Assembly (NCBI GenBank): GCA_017302255.1
Contig: JAFLDV010000013.1
Coordinates: 1-64,000, forward strand
DNA: 64,000 nucleotides
Origin: Gammaproteobacteria bacterium
GTDB taxonomy: Bacteria > Pseudomonadota > Gammaproteobacteria > Enterobacterales > Alteromonadaceae
Direction: 5' to 3'
This document shows positions 17,802 to 26,628 of the stretch, one piece after another. A model generated the notes under the pieces. The model saw nothing but the letters and a program-made list of their open reading frames with translations. It was not told the DNA's origin and did not search any database. The stretch's first letter is position 1; each line of letters starts with the position of its first letter. The translations under genes and the position numbers were made by a program.

Positions 17802-17815
17802 CTTAATCGATTAAG
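17802..17815. promoter_or_regulatory. Perfect palindrome CTTAATCGATTAAG, candidate LacI-type operator
   Basis: A perfect 14-bp palindrome with a central CG, the usual form of LacI-family operators, 137 bp upstream of the TonB receptor ATG in an otherwise gene-free 500-bp stretch. A possible promoter (TTGTAC, 18 bases, TATACG around 17742-17775) lies just upstream, which would place the palindrome downstream of the transcription start. A near-identical site (CTTAAACGATTAAG) lies before the sugar MFS gene at 55907-55920, which supports a shared regulator. Confidence 0.6.
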
Positions 17816-17952
17816 TGCATCTACAGAAAGCTTGGCTTCAATGGTGCAAAAAAAGGAATAACGCTTAATCTTTAGGTCGAGGCCCTGATCTTGCGAGAGT
17901 GACTAACATACAACGTTAAATACACCGTAAGCCGACAAAGGATAACGAGACA

Positions 17953-20868
17953 ATGAAAACAAAACTATTCAAACCAGCGTTACTGTCCATCGCTGTATCA
18001 ACAGCACTTTGGTCAGGGCACACTATTGCGCAAGAACAAGCAGCTGCGAAAGAACCAGCAAAAAATGACATTGAAGTTATCGCGGTCAAGGGGATCCGGG
18101 GTTCTTTAATTCGCTCTCAAGCAGAGAAAATGGATAATTCATCAATCGTTGAAGCCATCTCTGCCGAAGATATCGGTAAATTACCAGACTCATCTATCGC
18201 CGAGTCGTTATCTCGTTTACCAGGCCTCGCCGGTGAGCGCGTTGGCGGTCGGACATCAGGCATTTCAGTTCGTGGTTTTAAAGAAGATTTCACCGGCACC
18301 TCACTGAACGGTCGTGAGCTTATCGGTATCGGCGATAACCGCGGCGTTGAATACGATTTATATCCGTCAGAAATTATGACTGGCGCCACCATTTACAAAA
18401 CGACTGATGCCAGCCTAATGGTGCAAGGGATCGGTGGTACTGTTGATTTAAAAACTGTTCGTCCACTGCAAGCGAAGGAAACCTTAACCTTAAACGGCAC
18501 TTACGAAATGGGTAGCCGCGATTCAGATAACCCTGAATTCGACAACAAAGGGAAACGTTTTGCACTGTCGTTTGTTGAGAAGTTTGCTGACGACACCATG
18601 GGCGTGGCTGTGGCACTGGCCACCACTGAATCACCAAACAACCAACGTAAATATGGCGTCTGGGGTTACAGCGCAAACAATGCTGGCCAAATTCTGCCAA
18701 CAGGTTTGGACATTGCGTCAATCAGCACTGAATTAGAACGCGACACTATTTCTGCAGTGTTTCAATATCAACCAACTGACAAACTGAATTTAGTTTTTGA
18801 TGTATTAAGCATCGATTACTCTGACTCAGGTGTTTATCGCGGTTTTATCGAACCATTCTCGTCAACAAACGTCACAGGTTCAGGTACTGATTCAAAAGGT
18901 ACGCAAATCAACTCGAACCCTGTACTGCGGACTGACCCACTGCAAAAAGACGGTGATTTAAAAGCGATCGGCTTAAACCTCGAGTACCAATTATCTGATA
19001 ACTGGGAAATGAAAGTTGATATCGCTTCTAGCGAATCAAGCAAAAAAGATTTACGTGGTGAATCTTATGCAGGTTTAGCACGTTCAGGTGCATTAAACAG
19101 TTCACAACTCGGTTCTCGCGATTTCGTGATGAGCAAAGATGGTATTTTCTTCACCAAGTTAACTGGCTTAGATGCATTCTCTAATCCAAATGCGCTGCAA
19201 TTAACTGGCCCACAAGTATGGGGCGGTGGTTTAGCAAACTTAGCAAACCAATTCCAAACCAACGTGTTGCAAGCTAACGGTGAACCGTATAGCTACTTCA
19301 ACGCGCAAGACGGCTTCTTAAACTATGCCGACTTCAGTGAAGAGTTGAACACCTATAAACTTGAATTTGTTGGCAATATTGAAGATAGCGTGTTCACTAA
19401 AGCCACTGTTGGCTTGAACTACAGCGACCGCTACAAAGATAAAGACAACAAAGGTTTCTTCGCAACCGCCAAAACTTACCCGCTGTCAGGCGCAATTCCT
19501 AGCGCGTATTTATATAACGGTTTAGCTGATTTGACTTGGGCTGGTTTAGGTTATGTAGTCGCTTATGATGGCTTTGCCCCTTATAACGACGGTAATTACA
19601 TCCTGAACGACGCAGGTTTATTAGAGCCGGACCGTTTAGGTGACACTTATAACGTGACTGAAGAAGTAACGACTCTGTTTGCTAAGGGTGATTTCGAAAC
19701 CGAAGTGAGTGGTTTCTCAGTTACTGGTAACGTCGGCATGCAATACGTGAAAACCGACCAAGGTTCTAGCGGTTACATTGGTGTTGTTGGCTCTAACTTC
19801 GCAGTGTGTGATGCCAATAACGACAAACAAGTTGATGCAGTCTGTGTTACTGAACAAAGCACCAGCTACAACCATTTCTTGCCAAGCTTGAACGTTAGTG
19901 TCGAAGTTGCTGACGACCAGTTTGTCCGCTTCGCTGCGAACAAAACTATCAGCCGCGCTCGTATCGACCAAATGAAAGCGTCAGGTTTCGTCAAGTTCGA
20001 CCAAAACATCGACTTGATTGCTATCCCGAACACTACAGCTGCAGTTGAACAATATGGTACACCTTGGTCGAAATTCGCCGGTAACCCATTATTGAAACCA
20101 CTGGAATCAAACAACTTCGACTTAGCTTTTGAAAACTACTTCGATGAAGAAGGTTACGTTTCTGCAGCTGTGTTCTATAAAGATTTAGTGAATTGGACGC
20201 GTGATGGTAACAAACTCATCAACTTCACCAACGATGAAACCAACGCTGGCGCCAACTACTTTATCCCTGGCTTCCATGACCGCATCATCGACCAAGACGG
20301 TACTTACGGCCCTGCAGATATTTTCTACGCTGCTGGCTCTAAAGTAACGCCACCAAATTACGGCTACTTCTCATATTTTGAAGATGGCTTAAAAGGTTCG
20401 GTGAAAGGCGCAGAATTGACAGCTAACGTGCCACTAAACAAAGTGTCATCGGCTCTTGATGGTTTCGGTCTCGCAGGTTCTAGCACTTATATTGATGCCG
20501 AACTTGAAGATGGTTCACGGATCCCAGGTCAATCTGATCGCGTGTTGTCGTTGACTGCTTACTACGAGAAAGATGGCTTTGAAGTGCGTTTTGCAGGCAC
20601 TAAACGTTCTGACTTCTTAACTTATGAGCGTGGTGGTTCAAACAAAATCGCAACAGCAACCCGTAATGGTGTGACCTTGCTTGATGCGCAAGTCAGCTAT
20701 GACTTCAGCGAAAGCAGCTACACCCAGCTGAAAGGTCTGCGAGTATCGTTGCAAGGCACTAACTTGACCGACGTTGATGAAGAAACCGTTGATGGCAACG
20801 GCATCGTCACCACTCGCCGTCAGTTTGGCCCAACTTACCTGCTGAACTTCAACTACGCGTTCTATTAA
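17953..20868 (+). CDS. TonB-dependent outer-membrane receptor, probably for alpha-glucosides
   Basis: 971 residues with a signal peptide (about 1-26, TIAQE). A TonB-box-like IEVIAVKG is followed by a plug domain with SIVEAISAEDIGKLPDSSIAESLSRLPG and ISVRGF, then a large beta-barrel ending in aromatic NYAFY. The layout matches the TonB-Xanth-Caul receptor group, common in carbohydrate-scavenging Alteromonadales and Caulobacter. There is no N-terminal STN signalling domain, so control is probably by the operator at 17802 and not by an anti-sigma factor. Two halogenase-like flavoproteins and a GH97 glucosidase follow after a terminator or attenuator hairpin. Substrate inferred from those neighbours (maltose, sucrose or oligosaccharides); it is not readable from the barrel. 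Confidence 0.92.
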   Translation: MKTKLFKPALLSIAVSTALWSGHTIAQEQAAAKEPAKNDIEVIAVKGIRGSLIRSQAEKMDNSSIVEAISAEDIGKLPDSSIAESLSRLPGLAGERVGGRTSGISVRGFKEDFTGTSLNGRELIGIGDNRGVEYDLYPSEIMTGATIYKTTDASLMVQGIGGTVDLKTVRPLQAKETLTLNGTYEMGSRDSDNPEFDNKGKRFALSFVEKFADDTMGVAVALATTESPNNQRKYGVWGYSANNAGQILPTGLDIASISTELERDTISAVFQYQPTDKLNLVFDVLSIDYSDSGVYRGFIEPFSSTNVTGSGTDSKGTQINSNPVLRTDPLQKDGDLKAIGLNLEYQLSDNWEMKVDIASSESSKKDLRGESYAGLARSGALNSSQLGSRDFVMSKDGIFFTKLTGLDAFSNPNALQLTGPQVWGGGLANLANQFQTNVLQANGEPYSYFNAQDGFLNYADFSEELNTYKLEFVGNIEDSVFTKATVGLNYSDRYKDKDNKGFFATAKTYPLSGAIPSAYLYNGLADLTWAGLGYVVAYDGFAPYNDGNYILNDAGLLEPDRLGDTYNVTEEVTTLFAKGDFETEVSGFSVTGNVGMQYVKTDQGSSGYIGVVGSNFAVCDANNDKQVDAVCVTEQSTSYNHFLPSLNVSVEVADDQFVRFAANKTISRARIDQMKASGFVKFDQNIDLIAIPNTTAAVEQYGTPWSKFAGNPLLKPLESNNFDLAFENYFDEEGYVSAAVFYKDLVNWTRDGNKLINFTNDETNAGANYFIPGFHDRIIDQDGTYGPADIFYAAGSKVTPPNYGYFSYFEDGLKGSVKGAELTANVPLNKVSSALDGFGLAGSSTYIDAELEDGSRIPGQSDRVLSLTAYYEKDGFEVRFAGTKRSDFLTYERGGSNKIATATRNGVTLLDAQVSYDFSESSYTQLKGLRVSLQGTNLTDVDEETVDGNGIVTTRRQFGPTYLLNFNYAFY

Positions 20869-20885
20869 TAACCAAACCCGGTGTA

Positions 20886-20926
20886 AAGACCTCATCATTC
20901 CCAAAGAGTGTTGGGGTCTTTTTTTT
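20886..20926 (+). terminator. Hairpin between TonB receptor and halogenase-like genes
   Basis: AAGACC (20886-20891) pairs with GGTCTT (20915-20920), and an inner CCCAA/TTGGG extends the stem. Eight T follow. With only about 65 bp from it to the next ATG and no obvious new promoter, partial read-through would set the receptor above the downstream enzymes. Confidence 0.7.
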
Positions 20927-20989
20927 ACTTTCTGCGTTTTTGGTTTAAAGTCGTTGCTTAACAACAACGAAGTCTTGTGGGATGGCAGT

Positions 20990-22480
20990 ATGCAAAGTCC
21001 AATCAAAAAGGTCGTAATCGCAGGCGGTGGCACTGCTGGCTGGATGGCCGCAGCGTTATTGAAGAAAGTATTAGCCGAAAACATCGAAATCGAATTAGTA
21101 GAATCCGAAGAAATTGGCATCGTCGGTGTTGGCGAAGCCACAATTCCGCCAATCCAAATATTCAACCAATACATGGGGTTGGACGAAAAAGAATTCTTAA
21201 GAGAAACCCACGCCACCATTAAACTTGCCATCAAATTCGAAAACTGGCGAGTCGCTGGCGAAAGCTATTACCATACTTTTGGTGCGCCTGGCGCACAGCT
21301 TGGTTTCTGCCCGTTTCAACATTATTACTTGCACGCCAAGTCACTTGGACTTGAAGCCTCATTGTGGGATTTTGATCTAAATTATCTCGCAGCCGAAGCT
21401 GGCAAATTTAATATCATCAAAACGCCAAATCCGGTTTACGAAATGCAGTATGCCTATCATTTTGATTCTGCATTGTATGGTAAATATTTGCGTAAACTGG
21501 CTGAACGCGCTGGAGTTGTCCGCACCGAGGGCATGATTGCCGAAGTGCTGCTAAACCCAATCACTGGCGCAGTTGACGCTTTGCAAATGAAAGATGGCAA
21601 ACGTATTCATGGCGACTTATTTATCGACTGCACCGGCATTCGTAGCTTATTGATGCGTAAAACTTTAGGGATTGCCTACGAATCCTGGTCGCATCTGTTA
21701 CCTGCCAATTCGGCTTTAGCGGTACCGACTGAGCGTTTTGAAAAAACCTTGCCATACACCCGCAGCATCGCTCACAAGGTTGGTTGGCAATGGCGCATTC
21801 CGTTGACCCATCGTAACGGCAATGGCTTAGTTTATAGCTCGGATTATTTAAGCGACGATGCGGCTTACGATGTCTTGATGTCCAATTTGGATTCAAAACC
21901 ACTCGCTGAACCGCGCAAAATCAGTTTTGAAACTGGTCGCACGACAAAGCAATGGCATAAGAACGTGGTGGCGATTGGCCTATCGAGCGGTTTCTTGGAG
22001 CCGTTGGAATCTACCTCAATTCATCTCATCCAATCCGGCATTGTTCGCTTGTTAAAAATGTTTCCAAACCAAGGCATTAGCGATGCACTAATCACTAGCT
22101 ACAACGCTGAATCCAAAACTGAGTTCGAAACTATACGTGATTTTATCGTATTGCATTATCACGTTAACGAACGCGATGATTCAGATTTTTGGCGTGACAT
22201 GCGCAATCTGACAATTCCTGACCGATTGGCGGAAAAAATCGCCTTGTTCCGTGCTACCGGAGCCGTGTTTAACGATAGCAATGACATCTTCCGCGACGCA
22301 TCTTGGTTACAAGTGATGCTTGGCCAAGGGATCACACCAAAAGATTATCATCCAGCAGTGAAAGTCGGCACCGACCAAGCTCTGCTTGGCGCTATGCAAC
22401 AAATATTGCAGGCGAAACAGCAGCCGCTTAGCCAAATGCTAAGTCATGACGAATTCCTCAAGCGCTACACCGGAGCTTAA
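20990..22480 (+). CDS. Tryptophan-halogenase-like flavoprotein (1)
   Basis: A 496-residue FAD-dependent halogenase-fold protein (Trp_halogenase family). The dinucleotide motif GGGTAGWMAA is at 12-21 and IVGVGEATIPPI follows. The family WxWxIP motif appears as GWQWRIP, and SGFLEPLEST lies toward the C-terminus. The start at 20990 (MQSPIKK) is preferred over the in-frame TTG at 20954. In carbohydrate loci these proteins accompany TonB receptors and their true substrate is not established, so tryptophan chlorination should not be assumed. The next gene starts 4 bp after its stop. Confidence 0.85.
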   Translation: MQSPIKKVVIAGGGTAGWMAAALLKKVLAENIEIELVESEEIGIVGVGEATIPPIQIFNQYMGLDEKEFLRETHATIKLAIKFENWRVAGESYYHTFGAPGAQLGFCPFQHYYLHAKSLGLEASLWDFDLNYLAAEAGKFNIIKTPNPVYEMQYAYHFDSALYGKYLRKLAERAGVVRTEGMIAEVLLNPITGAVDALQMKDGKRIHGDLFIDCTGIRSLLMRKTLGIAYESWSHLLPANSALAVPTERFEKTLPYTRSIAHKVGWQWRIPLTHRNGNGLVYSSDYLSDDAAYDVLMSNLDSKPLAEPRKISFETGRTTKQWHKNVVAIGLSSGFLEPLESTSIHLIQSGIVRLLKMFPNQGISDALITSYNAESKTEFETIRDFIVLHYHVNERDDSDFWRDMRNLTIPDRLAEKIALFRATGAVFNDSNDIFRDASWLQVMLGQGITPKDYHPAVKVGTDQALLGAMQQILQAKQQPLSQMLSHDEFLKRYTGA

Positions 22481-22484
22481 TGTC

Positions 22485-23996
22485 ATGACACAACCACATC
22501 ATATTGTCATTGTTGGCGGCGGCACCGCCGGTTGGATGACGGCTAATTTACTGGCTCACCACTGGCGTGGGCAAAACATTGCAATTAGTTTGCTGGAATC
22601 GCCAGAAATTGGCATTGTCGGGGTCGGCGAAGGCTCGACACCTACACTGAAGAGATTCTTTCAAGAGCTCGAGATCCCTGACGAAGCCTGGATGCAGCGC
22701 TGCCAAGCAACTTACAAACTCAATATTCGATTTGCCGACTGGAGCCCGCAATCAGGGCTTGCTAGCTACAGCCATCCATTTATTTCGCAACTGGATGTAT
22801 TTAGCGAACAGGCATTTTATGTGAACTGTTTTAACCGGCGCCTTGGCTTGGCGGTGTCGACCGATCCAGAGCAATTTTTGTTTAATGGCCATCTGGCGAA
22901 ACTGCAGGCCGCGCCACATACCGGTGCCAATTTTCCGTTTCGTATCGAATATGGCTATCACTTTGACTCGGGATTGTTGGGTCAATTTCTGCGCGAGCAC
23001 GCCTTAACTCTGGGCGTAACGCACCATGCTTTGACCATCACCCAAGCAGAACAGCACCCTGATGGTCGGATCGCGGCAGTCGTCAGCAATGATGGCCAGC
23101 GTATCACTGGCGATTTATTTATCGACTGTAGTGGCTTTCAATCACTGTTGTTACAAAAAACACTGGGGGTGAAATTTAATCATTTCGCCAGCAATCTGTT
23201 TAACAATGCCGCAGTGGTGTTACCGACAGCGACCATGCCTGATCTGCCGGCAGAAACCAAGGCGACCGCCTTGAGTAATGGCTGGGCATGGCAGATCCCA
23301 TTATTACATCGCACCGGCAATGGTTATGTATATAGCTCTGATTTTATTAATAAAGATCAAGCAGAATTAGAGCTACGCCGCCATCTTGGGCTTGAGAATG
23401 ACGCCATAGTAGCGCGCCATCTGACGATGAATGTCGGGCAAGTTGCCGAACATTGGCAGCAAAATGTGGTGGCTATTGGTCTATCACAAGGGTTTATTGA
23501 GCCATTGGAAGCCACGGCACTGCACTTGGTGCAAACCACAGTCGAGACATTTATTGAAGACTACCAAGCTGGTGGTTTTAGTAATCAATACCAGCAACGG
23601 TTTAATCAAACTATCTCGGGACGTTTTGAAGCAACACGCGACTACATAGTGGCGCACTACAAATATAACACCCGCAACGATTCAGAATATTGGCAAGCGA
23701 ACCGGCAGAACCAACATTTGTCGGAATCATTTTTACAACGTCAGGACGTCTGGTTCCGCATGGGCGACCTCGGCAAAGAAATCGAACGCCAGCAACTGCA
23801 AACTATGTTTGGCAATACCTCTTGGCATTGTTTATTAGCGGGTTATGGCGTATTTCCGGCCCTCGCAGCCAAGCAGCCGGATGCCGCTACTTTGGCCAGA
23901 ACCGACCAATATCTGGCACAAGGAATTGGTGAGTTGTTTGCTGGCTGTGCCCTTAATTACAGTCCGCAGCGCGAGCTGCTTTTCGCAGGGAGTTAA
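22485..23996 (+). CDS. Tryptophan-halogenase-like flavoprotein (2)
   Basis: 503 residues, a paralogue of the preceding gene: IVGGGTAGWMTANLL (about 7-21), IVGVGEGSTPTL, GWAWQIP (WxWxIP motif), SQGFIEPLEATALHL. GGAG at 22472-22475, inside the end of the upstream gene, sits 9 bases before ATG 22485; the ATG at 22480 is out of frame and stops at once. It lies in a tight run of three genes (halogenase, halogenase, GH97, gaps of 4 and 1 bp) and is therefore cotranscribed. Together with the protein encoded at 33334-34947 this makes three family members in 14 kb. Substrate unknown. Confidence 0.85.
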   Translation: MTQPHHIVIVGGGTAGWMTANLLAHHWRGQNIAISLLESPEIGIVGVGEGSTPTLKRFFQELEIPDEAWMQRCQATYKLNIRFADWSPQSGLASYSHPFISQLDVFSEQAFYVNCFNRRLGLAVSTDPEQFLFNGHLAKLQAAPHTGANFPFRIEYGYHFDSGLLGQFLREHALTLGVTHHALTITQAEQHPDGRIAAVVSNDGQRITGDLFIDCSGFQSLLLQKTLGVKFNHFASNLFNNAAVVLPTATMPDLPAETKATALSNGWAWQIPLLHRTGNGYVYSSDFINKDQAELELRRHLGLENDAIVARHLTMNVGQVAEHWQQNVVAIGLSQGFIEPLEATALHLVQTTVETFIEDYQAGGFSNQYQQRFNQTISGRFEATRDYIVAHYKYNTRNDSEYWQANRQNQHLSESFLQRQDVWFRMGDLGKEIERQQLQTMFGNTSWHCLLAGYGVFPALAAKQPDAATLARTDQYLAQGIGELFAGCALNYSPQRELLFAGS

Positions 23997-23997
23997 A

Positions 23998-26031
23998 ATG
24001 AAACTGTGGTTGGGACTAATACTTTGCACGGGTTATTTACTGATATCGACGGCCAAAGCCGAACAATGGCACATCGCCTCGCCAAATGGCGAAATCAATG
24101 TGCAGCTCGAGCTCACAACCGATGCTCTGCAGTACCAAGTAAAGTTCCAACAACAGCCAGTCATCAAAGCTTCTAAACTTGGCTTGGCGTTTAAAAACCA
24201 AGCCAAGTTGCAAAGTAATCTGCAGGTGACAAAGGTCGCTGAGCGCCAGCAAGACCAAAATTGGCAGCCACTTTGGGGGCAACGCGCCACCATTCGCGAT
24301 AACTTCCGTGAAATCACGCTGACATTACGCGAAACAGGCGACAAAGCTCGGCAATTGCAGCTGGTTTTCCGGGTTTATGACGATGGCGTGGCTTTTCGCT
24401 ACAAAGTTCCAGCCCAAGCTGAATTACAGCAAGTGGTGATTAGCGATGAGCTCACTGAGTTTAATTTCGCCCAAAATTATGCCGCATGGTGGCAACAAGC
24501 TTACCAGCCACAAAGTTATGAATATCAATACTTAAACTCAGCGTTAAGCTCGGTGAACGTTGCCCATACCCCGCTCACACTAACCGACGATGGGATCGCT
24601 ATTGCAATTCATGAAGCGGCGTTGGTGGATTACGCAGCGATGACCTTACGCCATCAAGGGGAAAACCTCATCCAATTTACCGCTGATTTGGTGCCTTGGT
24701 CCAATGGCGACAAAGTTCGGACCCAAACGCCCTTTCAAAGCCCATGGCGCACTATCCAAATCGCCAAAAATGCCGTGGCATTGTTAAATTCCGATTTGAT
24801 CCTGAACTTAAACGAACCAGCGAACGCGAAAATCGACACTAGCTACATTAAGCCCGGCAAATACATGGGTATTTGGTGGGAGATGCATATTGGTTTAAAA
24901 GACTGGTCGCCAGGCCCAAAACAAGGCGCAACGACAGCCCGAGCCAAGCAGTATATTGATTTTGCTAGCCAGCATGATATCGATGGCGTGTTAATTGAAG
25001 GCTGGAACCAAGGTTGGGAAGGCGACTGGTGGCAACGACCGCCAACCTTCAGTTTTACCAAGCCAGTCAAAGGCTTAGATATGGCTGAAGTAACCCAATA
25101 CGCCAAAAGCAAAGGCGTGCAAATTATTGGTCATCACGAAACTGCAGCTGGTGTTGCATATTACGAAGCACAAATGACGGCGGGCATGGCCTACTATCAA
25201 AAACTGGGCATTCATTCAGTGAAAATGGGTTATGTCGGACCTTTGCTTGACCAAAAAGAATGGCACGACGGCCAATTTATGGTGAATCATTTCCAAAAAG
25301 TGGTCGATACCGCGGCGGCACATGGTTTGATGGTCAATGCCCACGAAACCGTAAAAGACACCGGCCTTAGCCGCACCAATCCGAATTTAATGACGCGGGA
25401 GTCAGTGCGCGGTATGGAATACAATGGCGGCAGTCCAGACACTGGCAATTCGCCAAACCACACCGTCATTATCCCATTCACCCGAGGTTTGGCCGGCCCA
25501 ACCGACTTTACGCCCGGGATCTTCAATTTTAATTACCAGAAATACCGCCCGAATAATCGGGTACCATCCACCTTGGCCAACCAATTATCGCTGTATGTGA
25601 CACTCTACAGCCCACTGCAGATGGTGGCTGACCTGCCAGAACATTACCAAGATAGCAAAGGCAAGATGCATCCAGCCTTTGCCTTTATTGACGCAGTACC
25701 GACAGATTGGCAGCAAAGTATTGCCCTGCAAGGCGAGATCGGCGAGTTCTTAGTCGTCGCTCGTCAAGACAAGCATTCCGAACGTTGGTTTGTGGGTGCG
25801 AGCAATAACCAAACTGCGCGCAAAATAGCACTGCCACTTAATTTCCTGAAAGCAAATACCGACTATCAACTGACTTTATATGCTGATGCAGCAGATGCAG
25901 ATTGGCGCAAAAATCCAAGTGCTTATCAGATTTTCAGCCAAGTGGTGACTGCGGATTCGGTCATTCCATTAACCCTCGCTTCTGGTGGCGGCGCGGCATT
26001 AGAACTAATTCCATTCAATGTCAAAAATTAA
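23998..26031 (+). CDS. Glycoside hydrolase family 97 alpha-glucosidase (SusB-like)
   Basis: 677 residues with a signal peptide (about 1-20, STAKA-E), so it is periplasmic. An N-terminal beta-sandwich (about 21-260) carries the GH97 pattern SPNGEINVQ and RVYDDGVAFRY. It is followed by a TIM barrel with KYMGIWWEMH, GVLIEGWNQGWEGD, HHETAAG, VKMGYVG, NAHETVKDTG and a C-terminal beta domain. The Glu-rich active site (for example VNAHE) fits the inverting SusB branch, which releases glucose from alpha-glucans. The ATG at 23998 is preceded by GGGAG; an upstream in-frame start would bury the signal peptide. Last gene of the TonB/halogenase group, followed by a strong terminator. Confidence 0.92.
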   Translation: MKLWLGLILCTGYLLISTAKAEQWHIASPNGEINVQLELTTDALQYQVKFQQQPVIKASKLGLAFKNQAKLQSNLQVTKVAERQQDQNWQPLWGQRATIRDNFREITLTLRETGDKARQLQLVFRVYDDGVAFRYKVPAQAELQQVVISDELTEFNFAQNYAAWWQQAYQPQSYEYQYLNSALSSVNVAHTPLTLTDDGIAIAIHEAALVDYAAMTLRHQGENLIQFTADLVPWSNGDKVRTQTPFQSPWRTIQIAKNAVALLNSDLILNLNEPANAKIDTSYIKPGKYMGIWWEMHIGLKDWSPGPKQGATTARAKQYIDFASQHDIDGVLIEGWNQGWEGDWWQRPPTFSFTKPVKGLDMAEVTQYAKSKGVQIIGHHETAAGVAYYEAQMTAGMAYYQKLGIHSVKMGYVGPLLDQKEWHDGQFMVNHFQKVVDTAAAHGLMVNAHETVKDTGLSRTNPNLMTRESVRGMEYNGGSPDTGNSPNHTVIIPFTRGLAGPTDFTPGIFNFNYQKYRPNNRVPSTLANQLSLYVTLYSPLQMVADLPEHYQDSKGKMHPAFAFIDAVPTDWQQSIALQGEIGEFLVVARQDKHSERWFVGASNNQTARKIALPLNFLKANTDYQLTLYADAADADWRKNPSAYQIFSQVVTADSVIPLTLASGGGAALELIPFNVKN

Positions 26032-26044
26032 ACAATTGATTTTA

Positions 26045-26091
26045 AAAAGATTGCGGCCTAAAGCCATTAAGCTGCAATCTTTTAATTTTTT
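26045..26091 (+). terminator. Terminator after the GH97 gene
   Basis: AAAAGATTGC (26045-26054) pairs with GCAATCTTTT (26074-26083). A second T-run follows at 26086-26091. It starts 13 bp after the stop codon. Confidence 0.8.
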
Positions 26092-26242
26092 GCAAACCGC
26101 TAAAAGCAGATCTTCATCGATAAAAATCATGTAAAAAAAAGGCTATTTCACTGACATTTAATTGACAATAAAAACCTCGAATTGTAGCATTAGTACGCTT
26201 TTTGGGAGCAATTATAAAAACATAGGCTTAAAGGAATATCTA

Positions 26243-26608
26243 ATGAAATCTATTTACACTGCTGTCGCTGTTGTTGCTGTTTTCGCTACTGGTTGTGCAA
26301 CCATCATCACTCCAAAAGAACAAAAAATTAACGTTTCTTCTTCTACTGGCGAAGCAATTGAAGTAACTCTGGATGGCAAAGCGTCATCAACTCCAGGTCA
26401 ATTCACTGTTCTGCGTAACGGTCAAGATAAAACAGTTAACACAACTACTCCAGGTTGTGCACCATCAACACCAGTTATGAAGTCTATCGCTCCAGCATTC
26501 TGGGGTAACATCATTATTGGTGGTTTGTTAGGTTCTACTACTGACAACTCAACTGGTAAAATGTATAGCTACGCGGACAACGTTGTTGTTCAATGTGCGC
26601 CGAAATAA
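26243..26608 (+). CDS. Small lipoprotein
   Basis: 121 residues with a lipoprotein signal ending in the lipobox FATGC (Cys about 19), so it should be lipidated. The mature part is polar and Thr/Ser-rich with a Gly-rich hydrophobic patch (GNIIIGGLLGSTT) and two more Cys. AAGGAA lies 8 bases before ATG 26243; the preceding open frame from 26162 is not used. Unlike its neighbours it uses a narrow set of codons (many GTT, GCT, ACT), which may mean high expression. I do not recognise a specific family. It lies 20 bp upstream of the DUF4105 gene and may be cotranscribed with it. Confidence 0.7.
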   Translation: MKSIYTAVAVVAVFATGCATIITPKEQKINVSSSTGEAIEVTLDGKASSTPGQFTVLRNGQDKTVNTTTPGCAPSTPVMKSIAPAFWGNIIIGGLLGSTTDNSTGKMYSYADNVVVQCAPK

Positions 26609-26628
26609 TTTAATTGTCTAATTTGACA

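Noticed and set aside
20638-21234. 198-residue minus-strand frame across the end of the TonB receptor gene
   Set aside because: It lies opposite the receptor, the hairpin and the halogenase-like start; a shadow frame.
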